DNA of 28,929 bases from Psychrobacter sp. UBA5136 (GTDB lineage Bacteria; Pseudomonadota; Gammaproteobacteria; Pseudomonadales; Moraxellaceae): the NCBI RefSeq assembly GCF_002414005.1, contig NZ_DHYG01000035.1, forward strand, positions 1 through 28,929, written 5' to 3'. Positions 14,838 to 23,356 of this stretch are shown in pieces. Made by a program: the position numbers and the translations under genes. The notes under the pieces were generated by a model. The model was not told the DNA's origin. It saw only the letters and a list, made by a program, of their open reading frames with translations, and did no database searches. Position 1 is the stretch's first letter; each line of letters opens with the position of its first letter.

Positions 14838-17800
14838 ATGAACCGGAATTATAAAGTGATATGGAATGCGTCTTTAAACTGTTTTATGGCAGTTTCTGAG
14901 TACGCCAAAGCGCGCGGTAAGTCATCACAATCTAGCGTAAGCTCAAACGCTACCATCAATACCACATCCAATCTTGCATCCACCCGTATTTTCCGTATAA
15001 CCACTATTTGGTTAGGGTTAATGGCGGCTGGATTTAGTATGCAGGCACAAGCTATTGTATGTTTTGGTGCTACAAGCGTGGAGTGCGGCACTGGTGCAGT
15101 AGCAAGCAATTTGCATGGTGTTGCCATAGGTAAGAACGCTAAGGCAACAGGCAGTCAGGCGGTAGCCATTGGCGGCGGGGTAAGTGGCAAGAACACCACG
15201 GCAAGTGGCGAGCAGTCTATCGCCATTGGTGCAAATGTTCAGTCACTGGGTGCCTCGTCTATCGCCATTGGCGGTGATGACTTAGATGCGGCGTCTAAAG
15301 CTAATATAGAGGGCGCTGCTAGTAATAAGATCAACGGTGGCGATGTTAATAACACCTTTAAAGCTTATACCGGTCATGACCTTGTCGAATCACCTCCATA
15401 TAAAATAAATACAGAGTCAGCTGGTGCTGCCTCCGTGGCGATTGGTTCAAAAGCTCTGTCTAGAGGTGCGCTATCTACCGCTATTGGCGTGCATTCCAAA
15501 TCACTTGGTACGTCTTCTTCCGCTTTTGGTATGGGTGCTTCAGCGATAGAAAAGGGCTCAGTGGCACTTGGCGCAGGGTCGGTAGCGAATCGTATTGGTG
15601 GCGTTGCTGGATACACAGCAGGCGCCACAGGAAATAGTCTGACTGACATCAATAATACCAAAGGTAGTGCTGAGCTTGGTGTCGTCTCAGTAGGTACAGG
15701 AAAATCTAATGGCAATCGTCAGATTGTAAACGTCGCAGCGGGCAGTGCAGATAGCGATGCAGTCAACGTGGCTCAGTTGAAAGGTCTAACAAACGTAGTT
15801 GCTACCAACAAAACCAAGTATTATAGTGTCAACTCAAGTGGTGGCACCAACGATGACAATCTAGGCGCTACTGGTGAAAACGCCATGGCCATGGGACGCA
15901 ACGCTGTGGCGTCCGGCAGTCAAGCCATCTCGATTGGTAGCGGCGCAAGCGGACAAAAAACCACTGCCCGCGGTGCGCAGTCGATCGCCATTGGTGCTAA
16001 CACGGTGTCTACAGGAGCATCGTCTATCGCCATTGGCGGTGATGATCTAGATGCAGCGTCTAAAGTCAATTTCGAAGGTAAAAAAGAGGCTGATGCCGTC
16101 AATGGTGGTGATGTCAACGCCACCTTTAAAGCTTATACCGGACGTAATCTGGTTGAAAGCCCGCCTTATCAAATACATACCGAGTCCGCTGGAGCTGCCT
16201 CCATCGCCATGGGTGCAAAAGCCTTGTCTAGCGGCGCCTTGTCTACGGCCATTGGCGTCCAGTCCGCCTCAGCGGGCGTTGCCTCCTCAGCCTTTGGTGT
16301 GGGATCGTCAGCGATGATAGAAGGTTCAGTGGCACTAGGAGCTGGGTCAGTGGCGAATGTAGCAGGTGGTGCGCTTGGTTATGTTCCAACAGGCGCAAGT
16401 ATAGCTTCTATCAATGCCATCAACGCAACACAAAGTGGGGCAAGATCGGGCGCAGTCTCAGTAGGGAGTGGCACGGAAGGTGGCAATCGTCAGATCGTCA
16501 ATCTAGCGGCAGGTACTACCGACAGTGATGCGGTGAACGTCGCGCAGCTAAAAGGCGGCGTCTCAAGTGTCGTTGATCTAGGCTTTGGCTTAAAAGCTGC
16601 TGATGGTAAGACAGTCATGAAACAGCTGGGTGATCAGGTCGAAGTGGTTGGCGCTAATAGCAACATCACAACCAAAGTCATCAATGGCAAAGTTGCGGTT
16701 GATTTAAATAACAACCTTGATCTTGGCAAGAGTGGCAGCGTGAAAATGGGTACAAGAAGTCCCTTGGGCTTAGGATCTGTAACGACCATTGACGATTCAG
16801 GAATGAGAACTGGTAGCTTACTGGCCAATACCGATGTTAATGGTCTAGGTGTGTTCGTCAATGGACCATTAGGTATTCCTAGTACTACTTTGACTGTAGA
16901 TGGACTTAATATCATCGGTGGTCCAAGCGTCACAAGAAGTGGCGGCATAGATGCTGGTAATAAGAGAATCACACGAGTCTCCAACGGCATTGACCCAACG
17001 GATGCAGTGAACCTCAGTCAGCTCACCGGTGCCGCTGCCGGGTCTAGAACAGAAGTAAAAGCCGGCACCAACATTGTTGACGTTGGAAAAACGGTGGGTG
17101 ATAAAGGCCAAGATGTCTATACCGTTAATGCCAAAGGCACAACAGCAACAGCAGGTTCATCAGCGGTAACGGTTAATGGCAATGAAGTAGACAGCAACAT
17201 CACTGACTACACCGTTGACTTAAGCCAAGATTCCAAAGACAGCTTAGCTAAAGCGAACAATTCAGTACAGTATGACAACCCTGCGCGAACCAGTGTCACG
17301 TTAGGCGGAGATAAAGAAGCGGCGCCTGTCACCCTGACCAATGTCGCTTCAGGTGACATCAGCAAAGACAGTACAGACGCAGTCAATGGTAGCCAGTTAT
17401 TTCAAACCGACGAGAAGGTCAACCAAGGCTTTGGCTTAAAAGCTGCTGATGGTAAGACAGTCATGAAACAGCTGGGTGATCAGGTCGAAGTGGTTGGCGC
17501 TAATAGCAACATCACAACCAAAGTCATCAATGGCAAAGTTGCGGTTGATTTAAATAACAACCTTGATCTTGGCAAGAGTGGCAGCGTGAAAATGGGTAAT
17601 ACCACAGTCAGCAAGGATGGTATGACTATAGCCGCCCCAACTCTAGCTCGGACAGTCGTCCTTAATAGTGCCGGCCTCAATAATGGCGGTAATAAGATCA
17701 CAAATGTCTTAGCTGGCACGGATGACACAGATGCGGTCAACGTTAAACAGTTAAAGCTGGCCAACACTACCATTGATAGAGGCTTAAACTTTGGTGGCGA

Positions 17801-19862
17801 CAGTGGTAAAGAGGTTAACCGTAAGCTTGGTGATACCCTCACGGTTAAAGGTGGCGATACTATCAGTTCTGATCCAGCAACGAAAAATATCAGTGTCACC
17901 GCTAATGGGAAAGATACCTTAACAGTCAGATTGGCTAAAGATATTAACCTTGGCAATACGGGTAGTGTGACCACTGGAAATACTCAGGTTAATAACGCTG
18001 GTATTACTTTATACAATGGTGACAACGCCCAAGTAGCGCTTACCAACAATGGACTTAACAACGGCAATAATAAAATTACCAACGTGGCAGAAGGAACCAC
18101 AAGTACAGATGCTGTAAACTTTGATCAGCTTTCATTGACGAACACCAATGTCTCAACCAATGCAGCTGGTATCAAAACCAACAAAGATACCATCGCCCTA
18201 GGCATTAAAATTGGTGATGGTGATAGTGCCAATGATCAACGGTTTGCTTTAGGTGATACCATCAATGTGACGGGTGATAGTAATATCGCTACTACAGCCT
18301 CAGCGACTGGTGTCCAAGTAAAACTGAGCAATCGGTTGAACTTAGGCGACGACGGCCGTATGCAAATGGGTAATAGTATCATGAATAACACCGGCTTTAC
18401 TTTTATAGGTAATGAGTCAGGTAGAACCGTTATTCTAGGTGCTGGCGGTCTGAACAACGGTTTCAATAGAATCACAAACGTCGCTGCTGGTATTGCAGAT
18501 ACGGATGCTGCGACCGTTGGACAGTTGAATGCGACCACCTTTGCTTTAGATAAAGGTTGGGGCATAAGTGCGCAGGGAGATGAATCTACGATGGTAAAAC
18601 AAGGCGGCGCGGTTGATTTAAACAGTAGAGATGGCAATATCAAAATCTCTAGAACTGCCGCAGGTAGCATGGCTGCCCAAGCAGGGCGAGCGGTGAGCCC
18701 TCATGATATGACTTTCGATTTGAATAGAGATATCGCCATCGATAGTATGCAAACAGGCGATACGACGGTCAAAGATGAAGGTCTCATGATTGCAGGCGGT
18801 CCTAGCGTCACCAAAGCTGGTATCAATGCTGTCAATACTAAGATTACCAATGTCGTAAATGGTGACGTTGCTGAAAATAGCAAAGAGGCTATTAACGGTG
18901 GTCAGCTCTATGCTCAAGGCATGGGTATCAGTAGTATTATAGGTGGAAATACGACCTACGATCCTGCCACTGGCACCTTTACCAATAACAACATCGGTGG
19001 TACTGGCGAAGGGAGCATTGATGGTGCGATTGCTTCTATCAAGCGTGGTGAGGCTGCCATGACTGGAAACATTCAAACCAACACCTCAAATATCGCAACC
19101 AATACGACCAACATCGCCAAAAACGCGGCTGATATCGTGACGAACACCACGAATATCACTAACAATACCACCAACATCAAAGCCAATAAGGACAGAATCG
19201 ATGCTGGTCTCAACTTTGGTGCTGATAGCGGTGCCAATATCAATAAACCGATGGGTGATGGTAGCGTGCTAAGCTTTAAAGGCGGCAATAACATTAAGAC
19301 CACCGCCGAAGGCAGTAGCATCAAGTTTGACTTGAACGGCAACATCAATGTAGAGAGCGTCACGACTGGCAATACGACGGTTAATAATAGTGGTGTCACT
19401 ATTAAAAATGGCCCAAGTATGACCGCCGCTGGTATCTATGCAGGGAGTGCCGAAACTGCGCCTAGTATGACTGTCGCTGGCATTAATGCTGCTGGCACCA
19501 AGGTGACCAATGTAGCAGATGGCATGGCACCTAGAGATGCCGTCAACTTTGGGCAATTGGACGCTGTTAGTAGAGGTTTGGGCAGCAGCATTAATGAGCT
19601 TGGCTATAGAATTAGCGAAGTCGAAGATGACGCCAACGCAGGTATCTCAGCTGCCATGGCCATGTCTTCATTGCCCCAAGCTTACATCGTTGGTAAATCA
19701 ATGATAGGCGGCGGTGTCGCGACATACAATGGAGAAAGTGCTGTCGCTATTGGCTTCTCTAAAATGTCTAATGATGGACGTTGGGTTATGAAGTTAAATG
19801 GCACCGCGGACACCCAAGGCAACGTGGGCGGTGCAATCGGCGCAGGCTTCCACTTTGACTAG
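14838..19862 (+). CDS. Trimeric autotransporter adhesin (YadA/UspA/Hag type)
   Basis: A 1674-residue type Vc secreted adhesin. Residues 1-30 (MNRNYKVIWNASLNCFMAVS and on) are the extended signal peptide region; a hydrophobic run and AQA cleavage site follow at about 53-72. Two YadA-like head modules of AxAxGxxAxAIG repeats lie at about 94-316 and 349-573. Each is closed by a neck containing DSDAVNVAQLKG. The stalk alternates FGLKAADGK, LNNGxNKITNV and TDAVNxxQL units. A pure heptad coiled coil at about 1411-1452 has repeats of the NIATNTT type, with Asn at core positions. The C-terminal YadA anchor (about 1580-1674) should form the 12-stranded trimeric barrel, but the chain ends in HFD rather than an aromatic residue. 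The only cysteines of the mature chain that I see are Cys75 and Cys83. AAGGGAG 8 bases upstream fixes the start; a two-codon ORF (ATG CTA TGA, 14833) overlaps it. Confidence 0.95.
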   Translation: MNRNYKVIWNASLNCFMAVSEYAKARGKSSQSSVSSNATINTTSNLASTRIFRITTIWLGLMAAGFSMQAQAIVCFGATSVECGTGAVASNLHGVAIGKNAKATGSQAVAIGGGVSGKNTTASGEQSIAIGANVQSLGASSIAIGGDDLDAASKANIEGAASNKINGGDVNNTFKAYTGHDLVESPPYKINTESAGAASVAIGSKALSRGALSTAIGVHSKSLGTSSSAFGMGASAIEKGSVALGAGSVANRIGGVAGYTAGATGNSLTDINNTKGSAELGVVSVGTGKSNGNRQIVNVAAGSADSDAVNVAQLKGLTNVVATNKTKYYSVNSSGGTNDDNLGATGENAMAMGRNAVASGSQAISIGSGASGQKTTARGAQSIAIGANTVSTGASSIAIGGDDLDAASKVNFEGKKEADAVNGGDVNATFKAYTGRNLVESPPYQIHTESAGAASIAMGAKALSSGALSTAIGVQSASAGVASSAFGVGSSAMIEGSVALGAGSVANVAGGALGYVPTGASIASINAINATQSGARSGAVSVGSGTEGGNRQIVNLAAGTTDSDAVNVAQLKGGVSSVVDLGFGLKAADGKTVMKQLGDQVEVVGANSNITTKVINGKVAVDLNNNLDLGKSGSVKMGTRSPLGLGSVTTIDDSGMRTGSLLANTDVNGLGVFVNGPLGIPSTTLTVDGLNIIGGPSVTRSGGIDAGNKRITRVSNGIDPTDAVNLSQLTGAAAGSRTEVKAGTNIVDVGKTVGDKGQDVYTVNAKGTTATAGSSAVTVNGNEVDSNITDYTVDLSQDSKDSLAKANNSVQYDNPARTSVTLGGDKEAAPVTLTNVASGDISKDSTDAVNGSQLFQTDEKVNQGFGLKAADGKTVMKQLGDQVEVVGANSNITTKVINGKVAVDLNNNLDLGKSGSVKMGNTTVSKDGMTIAAPTLARTVVLNSAGLNNGGNKITNVLAGTDDTDAVNVKQLKLANTTIDRGLNFGGDSGKEVNRKLGDTLTVKGGDTISSDPATKNISVTANGKDTLTVRLAKDINLGNTGSVTTGNTQVNNAGITLYNGDNAQVALTNNGLNNGNNKITNVAEGTTSTDAVNFDQLSLTNTNVSTNAAGIKTNKDTIALGIKIGDGDSANDQRFALGDTINVTGDSNIATTASATGVQVKLSNRLNLGDDGRMQMGNSIMNNTGFTFIGNESGRTVILGAGGLNNGFNRITNVAAGIADTDAATVGQLNATTFALDKGWGISAQGDESTMVKQGGAVDLNSRDGNIKISRTAAGSMAAQAGRAVSPHDMTFDLNRDIAIDSMQTGDTTVKDEGLMIAGGPSVTKAGINAVNTKITNVVNGDVAENSKEAINGGQLYAQGMGISSIIGGNTTYDPATGTFTNNNIGGTGEGSIDGAIASIKRGEAAMTGNIQTNTSNIATNTTNIAKNAADIVTNTTNITNNTTNIKANKDRIDAGLNFGADSGANINKPMGDGSVLSFKGGNNIKTTAEGSSIKFDLNGNINVESVTTGNTTVNNSGVTIKNGPSMTAAGIYAGSAETAPSMTVAGINAAGTKVTNVADGMAPRDAVNFGQLDAVSRGLGSSINELGYRISEVEDDANAGISAAMAMSSLPQAYIVGKSMIGGGVATYNGESAVAIGFSKMSNDGRWVMKLNGTADTQGNVGGAIGAGFHFD
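15117..16556 (+). repeat. Duplicated head-and-neck module in the adhesin gene
   Basis: The segments 15117-15785 and 15882-16556 encode two closely similar head-plus-neck units at an offset of about 765 bp (255 codons). For example, both contain SIAIGGDDLDAASK and YTG(H/R)(D/N)LVESPPY. DNA identity is interrupted by many silent changes, so the duplication is old or the copies have been diversified, unlike the exact stalk repeat further downstream. Confidence 0.85.
16580..16752 (+). repeat. Exact 173-bp direct repeat in the adhesin stalk, copy 1
   Basis: This 173-bp segment is identical base for base to 17426-17598. The offset is 846 bp, or 282 codons, so the copies are in the same frame. It encodes the stalk unit starting GFGLKAADGKTVMKQLGDQ and ending SGSVKMG. 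Exact identity while flanking stalk sequence differs points to recent gene conversion or duplication. Recombination between the copies would remove or add 282 residues without a frameshift. Confidence 0.95.
17426..17598 (+). repeat. Exact 173-bp direct repeat in the adhesin stalk, copy 2
   Basis: Second copy of the segment at 16580-16752. The copies diverge at once outside these limits: upstream a GTCGTTGATCT context versus GTCAACCA, and downstream ACAAGAAGT versus ATACCACAG. Confidence 0.95.
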
Positions 19863-19925
19863 TTGGCTATCCAGACAGTTCAGCTGTATTTAAGCTAAAC
19901 AGTTATTGCATCATCACAGTAAAAC

Positions 19926-19958
19926 AAAAAAGCAAGGTACCCGCTGCCTTGCTTTTTT
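19926..19958. terminator. Strong bidirectional terminator between the adhesin and usp genes
   Basis: AAAAAAGCAAGG (19926-19937) is perfectly complementary to CCTTGCTTTTTT (19947-19958), with a 9-base loop. A GC-rich 6-bp stem flanked by A6 and T6 gives an ideal intrinsic terminator in both directions. It serves the adhesin on the plus strand and the universal stress protein on the minus strand. Confidence 0.92.
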
Positions 19959-19986
19959 ATGGATAAAAATCTGTCACTGCAATTTT

Positions 19987-20850
19987 TTAGCGGACTAATA
20001 TAACGGGTGATAAGGTGCTGGCAATGATTTCTGTCGTCGTACTACCCAAAAATAAATGCTGGAGCTTAGAGCGTCCATAAGCACCAATCACGATGATATC
20101 GATGTTGTTTTTCAGTTGAAAACTCAGTAAACCATCGACCGCATCAAGTTCTGAGAGATGATGGGCAGCGACATTAAACCCTGCTGTCTTTAGTTGCGCA
20201 GCAGCATCACCAAGGCTTGTCTTAGATACTTCATTATCATGACCGACCATCACGAGATGTCCTTGCAATCCTTGTAAAAGCTTGCTTTTTGCTAGCATCT
20301 GTACGGCTTTTACTGCGGTTTTACTGCCATCAAATGCCACCATATATGACAGCGGCTCTTTAAACTTCTCTGAGCAAATCAACACGGGTATATTAGAGGC
20401 GCGCGCAACCGTTTCGATTTGGCTACCGATATTGATGCGACTGTTTTTGTGATCTTCACCGCGGCGTCCCATAACGATGGCGCGATTTTTTTCTTGAAAA
20501 TGTTCAATCGCTGGCAGCAGCTTACCGCGGCGCTGATAAATGCAAACATTCACACCTTTAAAGCCGTTTTGAATATGACTCTTTGCATCTTGTACCAACG
20601 CATTGCTGTAGCTGTTTACAGCCTGCGCCCTTTGCTCATCAAGCTCAGATAACTCATCGAGCAAAAACTGGTGGCTGTTAATTCCTATTGCTCCAGATAA
20701 GTCGCGTCTGACCGAAGCTGCTACATCGCTGACGTGTAATAACGCCACTGAGATGTCTAGCTTCCTTGCGTACCACGCGGCATAATCACATACTGAGCCA
20801 GTCACCGCTGAGCCATCGATACAAGCCAAAACGTGCTCTTCCGTTATCAT
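19987..20850 (-). CDS. Tandem universal stress protein (two UspA domains)
   Basis: A 287-residue cytoplasmic protein made of two Usp folds in one chain. Domain 1 spans about 1-160 (HVLACIDGSAVTGSVCDYAAWYARKLDISVALLHV and a closing GRRGED...IGSQIETVARASNIPVLI). Domain 2 spans about 165-287 (YMVAFDGSKTAVKAVQML). Domain 2 ends with the ATP-binding pattern G-2x-G-9x-G-S: Gly256, Gly259, Gly269 and Ser270 in GAYGRSKLQHLFLGS. Domain 1 has one extra residue in that spacing, so it may bind nucleotide differently. Such E. coli UspE-like proteins help survival under stress or growth arrest; the exact role is unknown. AAGGACAG 5-6 bases upstream supports the start. It is a single-gene unit between a terminator and a long promoter region. 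Confidence 0.9.
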   Translation of the reverse strand: MITEEHVLACIDGSAVTGSVCDYAAWYARKLDISVALLHVSDVAASVRRDLSGAIGINSHQFLLDELSELDEQRAQAVNSYSNALVQDAKSHIQNGFKGVNVCIYQRRGKLLPAIEHFQEKNRAIVMGRRGEDHKNSRINIGSQIETVARASNIPVLICSEKFKEPLSYMVAFDGSKTAVKAVQMLAKSKLLQGLQGHLVMVGHDNEVSKTSLGDAAAQLKTAGFNVAAHHLSELDAVDGLLSFQLKNNIDIIVIGAYGRSKLQHLFLGSTTTEIIASTLSPVILVR

Positions 20851-21690
20851 AATCTGTCCTTAGTTTTGCCGTTAACCTTTGATAAGCCTGTTTTTTATGG
20901 AAATATTGTTTTTAATAAGATGCTCTTAATCGGATACTTTCAATCAAATACTACAGGCATCTACTTTCTAGCCAAATAGTATAACTTAGCATTGGTTATC
21001 ATCTTACCTCAAATATAGTCATTGCAACATGGCAGCGCTAGGCTTTACAAAGTCCTTTACAAAGATAATTTCTACTTTTAATAAAGAACAATATTTCATT
21101 ATTCGTCGTTTATAAAATTATCCTAAATGATAAATAGCAGATTGTTTTACTATTAAAAATTTTGCGTTTGACTGCTCCATAATTTTGTTTGCTATAGTTT
21201 TTTAAAGGCTTTTACTATTTAAAAATCATGCAAAACTGTAGGGGTGATTTTAAAAATCGATAGTTAAGAGTTATACATCCTTTTATAAGCTAGAAATTAT
21301 ATTTATAATGTTTATTATTACTCTTTTTGAGAGATACTATTTATTTAACTATTTTTTAATGATTTTCATTTCCCTAAATGCTTCAATTTAAAAACAAAAA
21401 AATATTTTTTATAAGGAATATGGCTAAATATGGTTGGCAGGCACGGCTTAGCCAGCGCTAGATTTTCCTCAAAAATAGAATGAATTTTACTGCTTCCTAG
21501 CGTTTAATTAAAAATCTTTTTTAACGCTGCATAGACACATGAGTTTTTATTCCTGCCACCCTAAAAAATATAGATCAATATCATAAAAAAATTCAAAAAA
21601 ACGAATTTTATTTTTTATTTGACTTATAAACTAATGTTAATTAAAAAAGTTATTTTTTAAATACCAATATTAAAACCCGAGCCAGTCAAC

Positions 21691-21718
21691 TTGTCTTTTA
21701 TTATAAAGTTGTTAATAT
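21691..21718 (+). promoter_or_regulatory. Candidate sigma-70 promoter of the CoA-transferase gene
   Basis: TTGTCT (21691-21696) and TAATAT (21713-21718) are separated by 16 bp and lie about 90 bp before the start codon. The match is reasonable, but the region is so AT-rich that alternatives exist, for example TTGACT near 21620. Confidence 0.4.
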
Positions 21719-21748
21719 ACTGCCTTGTATTTTATTGCTGTTTCGGTA

Positions 21749-21777
21749 TCAAACGTCTCATTATTATGAGGGTTTGA
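21749..21777 (+). promoter_or_regulatory. Leader hairpin before the CoA-transferase gene
   Basis: TCAAA (21749-21753) and CTCAT (21757-21761) pair with ATGAG (21766-21770) and TTTGA (21773-21777), giving ten pairs with a small asymmetric internal loop and a 4-base apical loop. It stands 31 bases before the ATG, so it would be in the 5' untranslated region if the promoter at 21691 is right. It could equally be an operator palindrome. Confidence 0.4.
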
Positions 21778-21808
21778 TGTTAATAGGGAAGTTACTAGGA
21801 AAAAAGGT

Positions 21809-23356
21809 ATGAGTACAATCAACCACGAAGAGCGCGTTCGTCATGAAGGTTTGCGTGAAAAAATCATGTCTGCGGAGCAAGCAGCGACATTTATCTTCCA
21901 TGATATGAATGTTGGCATGAGTGGTTTTACGGGAGCAGGTTATCCAAAAGCCGTCCCAGCTGCGTTGGCCAAGCGTATAAAAACGGCCCAAGCTCGCGGC
22001 GAAGAATTCAAAATCGGGTTGTTAACTGGCGCATCGACTGCCGCAGAATGTGACGGCGTGTTGGCTGAAGCCAATGGTATCAAGATGCGCACGCCCTACC
22101 AGTCGGAGTCTGCGCTACGTAAGCAAATCAACGCCGGCGACACCCATTATTTTGACATGCATTTATCGCACGTCGCTCAGCAAAGTACCTTTGGTTTTTA
22201 TGGTGACATGCACATGGCGGTGGTTGAAGTGGCGGGTATTTTGCCGGATGGTCGCCTGATTCCTTCTACTTCTATCGGCACCAATAACGCGTGGCTGCAC
22301 AATGCTGATCAGATTATTTTGGAAGTAAACAGCCGTCAAAGCCTCTTATTAGAAGGTATGCACGATGTTTTTGATGACATTGGTGTGCCGCCGTATCGCA
22401 AACCGATCCCGATTACTACCCCGGGCGAGCGTATTGGCGAACCGTACCTGACGTGTGATTTGGATAAAGTCGTCGCTGTGGTTTTGACCGATTCGCCAGA
22501 CCGCAATAGCAAATTTGCTGCTCCTAATGAATGTTCAAACAAAATTGCTGGCTATATCATTGACTTTTTCCATGAAGAAGTGAAAAAAGGTCGCATGCCA
22601 GCCAGTCTATTGCCCATCCAGTCTGGCGTCGGTAACGTTGCCAATGCGGTATTGGCAGGCTTGCAAGCCAGTCCGTTTGAAAATTTAACTGGCTATACCG
22701 AAGTCTTACAAGACGGTATGTTGGATTTGGTGATGTCGGGTAAAATGACCCAAGCTTCTGCCACAGCCTTGTCGTTAAGTCCTGAGGCGTTAGCGCGTTT
22801 TAATGCCAATATCGAAGAATTGCGCAAACGTATTATCTTACGTCCACAAGAAATCACCAACCATCCTGAAGTTTCACGTCGTCTTGGCGTGCTTGCCATC
22901 AATGCGATGATTGAATGTGATTTGTATGGTAACGTCAACTCAACCCACGTCATGGGCACTAATATGATGAATGGTTTGGGCGGCTCTGGCGACTTTGCGC
23001 GTAACGCTTTCACCTCAATGTTTGTAAGTCCATCGGTTGCCAAAGGCGGCGCGATTTCGTGCATCACGCCTATGGTGTCACACGTTGACCATACCGAACA
23101 CGATGTCATGGTCATCGTTACTGAGCAAGGTTTGGCGGACTTACGCGGTTTATCACCGCGTCAGCGCGCGCAAAAAATCATTGATAACTGCGCCCATCCC
23201 GATTATCGTCCGATGCTGCAAGATTATTATGATCGTGCAGCCAAGACCGCTGGTATGCAAACGCCTCACTTGCTCGATGAATCTTTGTCTTGGCATCAGC
23301 GTTACGTTGAAACCGGCGATATGCGCGTCAAAAAAGGCTTAGCTTTGGCGGTTTAA
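21809..23356 (+). CDS. Acetyl-CoA hydrolase / acetate:succinyl-CoA transferase family enzyme
   Basis: A 515-residue class I CoA-transferase with two Rossmann-like halves, related to Acetobacter AarC and E. coli ScpC. It begins SAEQAATFIFHDMNVGMSGFTGAGYPKAVP. The catalytic glutamate that forms the acyl-CoA anhydride should be Glu298 in GYTEVLQDGML, after LPIQSGVGNVANAVLAGL. The oxyanion-loop motif GLGGSGDFARNA and VTEQGLADLRGLSPRQRA are typical. Family members either hydrolyse acetyl-CoA or exchange CoA between acetate, propionate and succinate. Sequence alone does not decide, but the AarC-like motifs favour transfer to succinate. AGGA 8 bases upstream supports the ATG. Its last 18 bases overlap the convergent SCO gene. 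Confidence 0.9.
   Translation: MSTINHEERVRHEGLREKIMSAEQAATFIFHDMNVGMSGFTGAGYPKAVPAALAKRIKTAQARGEEFKIGLLTGASTAAECDGVLAEANGIKMRTPYQSESALRKQINAGDTHYFDMHLSHVAQQSTFGFYGDMHMAVVEVAGILPDGRLIPSTSIGTNNAWLHNADQIILEVNSRQSLLLEGMHDVFDDIGVPPYRKPIPITTPGERIGEPYLTCDLDKVVAVVLTDSPDRNSKFAAPNECSNKIAGYIIDFFHEEVKKGRMPASLLPIQSGVGNVANAVLAGLQASPFENLTGYTEVLQDGMLDLVMSGKMTQASATALSLSPEALARFNANIEELRKRIILRPQEITNHPEVSRRLGVLAINAMIECDLYGNVNSTHVMGTNMMNGLGGSGDFARNAFTSMFVSPSVAKGGAISCITPMVSHVDHTEHDVMVIVTEQGLADLRGLSPRQRAQKIIDNCAHPDYRPMLQDYYDRAAKTAGMQTPHLLDESLSWHQRYVETGDMRVKKGLALAV

Larger units (their letters stand above)
20851..21808. other. Long AT-rich intergenic region (usp / CoA-transferase divergent promoters)
   Basis: 958 bp with no credible ORF on either strand. 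It is much more AT-rich than the flanking genes. Structures seen: a 12-bp tandem repeat (CTTTACAAAG at 21043-21052 and 21055-21064), and a relatively GC-rich island with TGGCTAA/TTAGCCA arms at 21421-21427 and 21448-21454 that could fold. The usp promoter should lie near its left end and the CoA-transferase promoter near its right end. The length leaves room for a small RNA or an AT-rich silencer target, but nothing specific is demonstrated. Confidence 0.6.

Noticed and set aside
16580..17598. Insertion-sequence duplication in the adhesin
   Set aside because: The repeat encodes an in-frame stalk unit, without inverted termini or transposase.
15374..19556. Long antisense reading frames (60-164 codons) across the adhesin gene
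   Set aside because: They mirror the repetitive codon pattern of the adhesin, lack ribosome sites and show low-complexity Leu/Pro/Val-rich translations.
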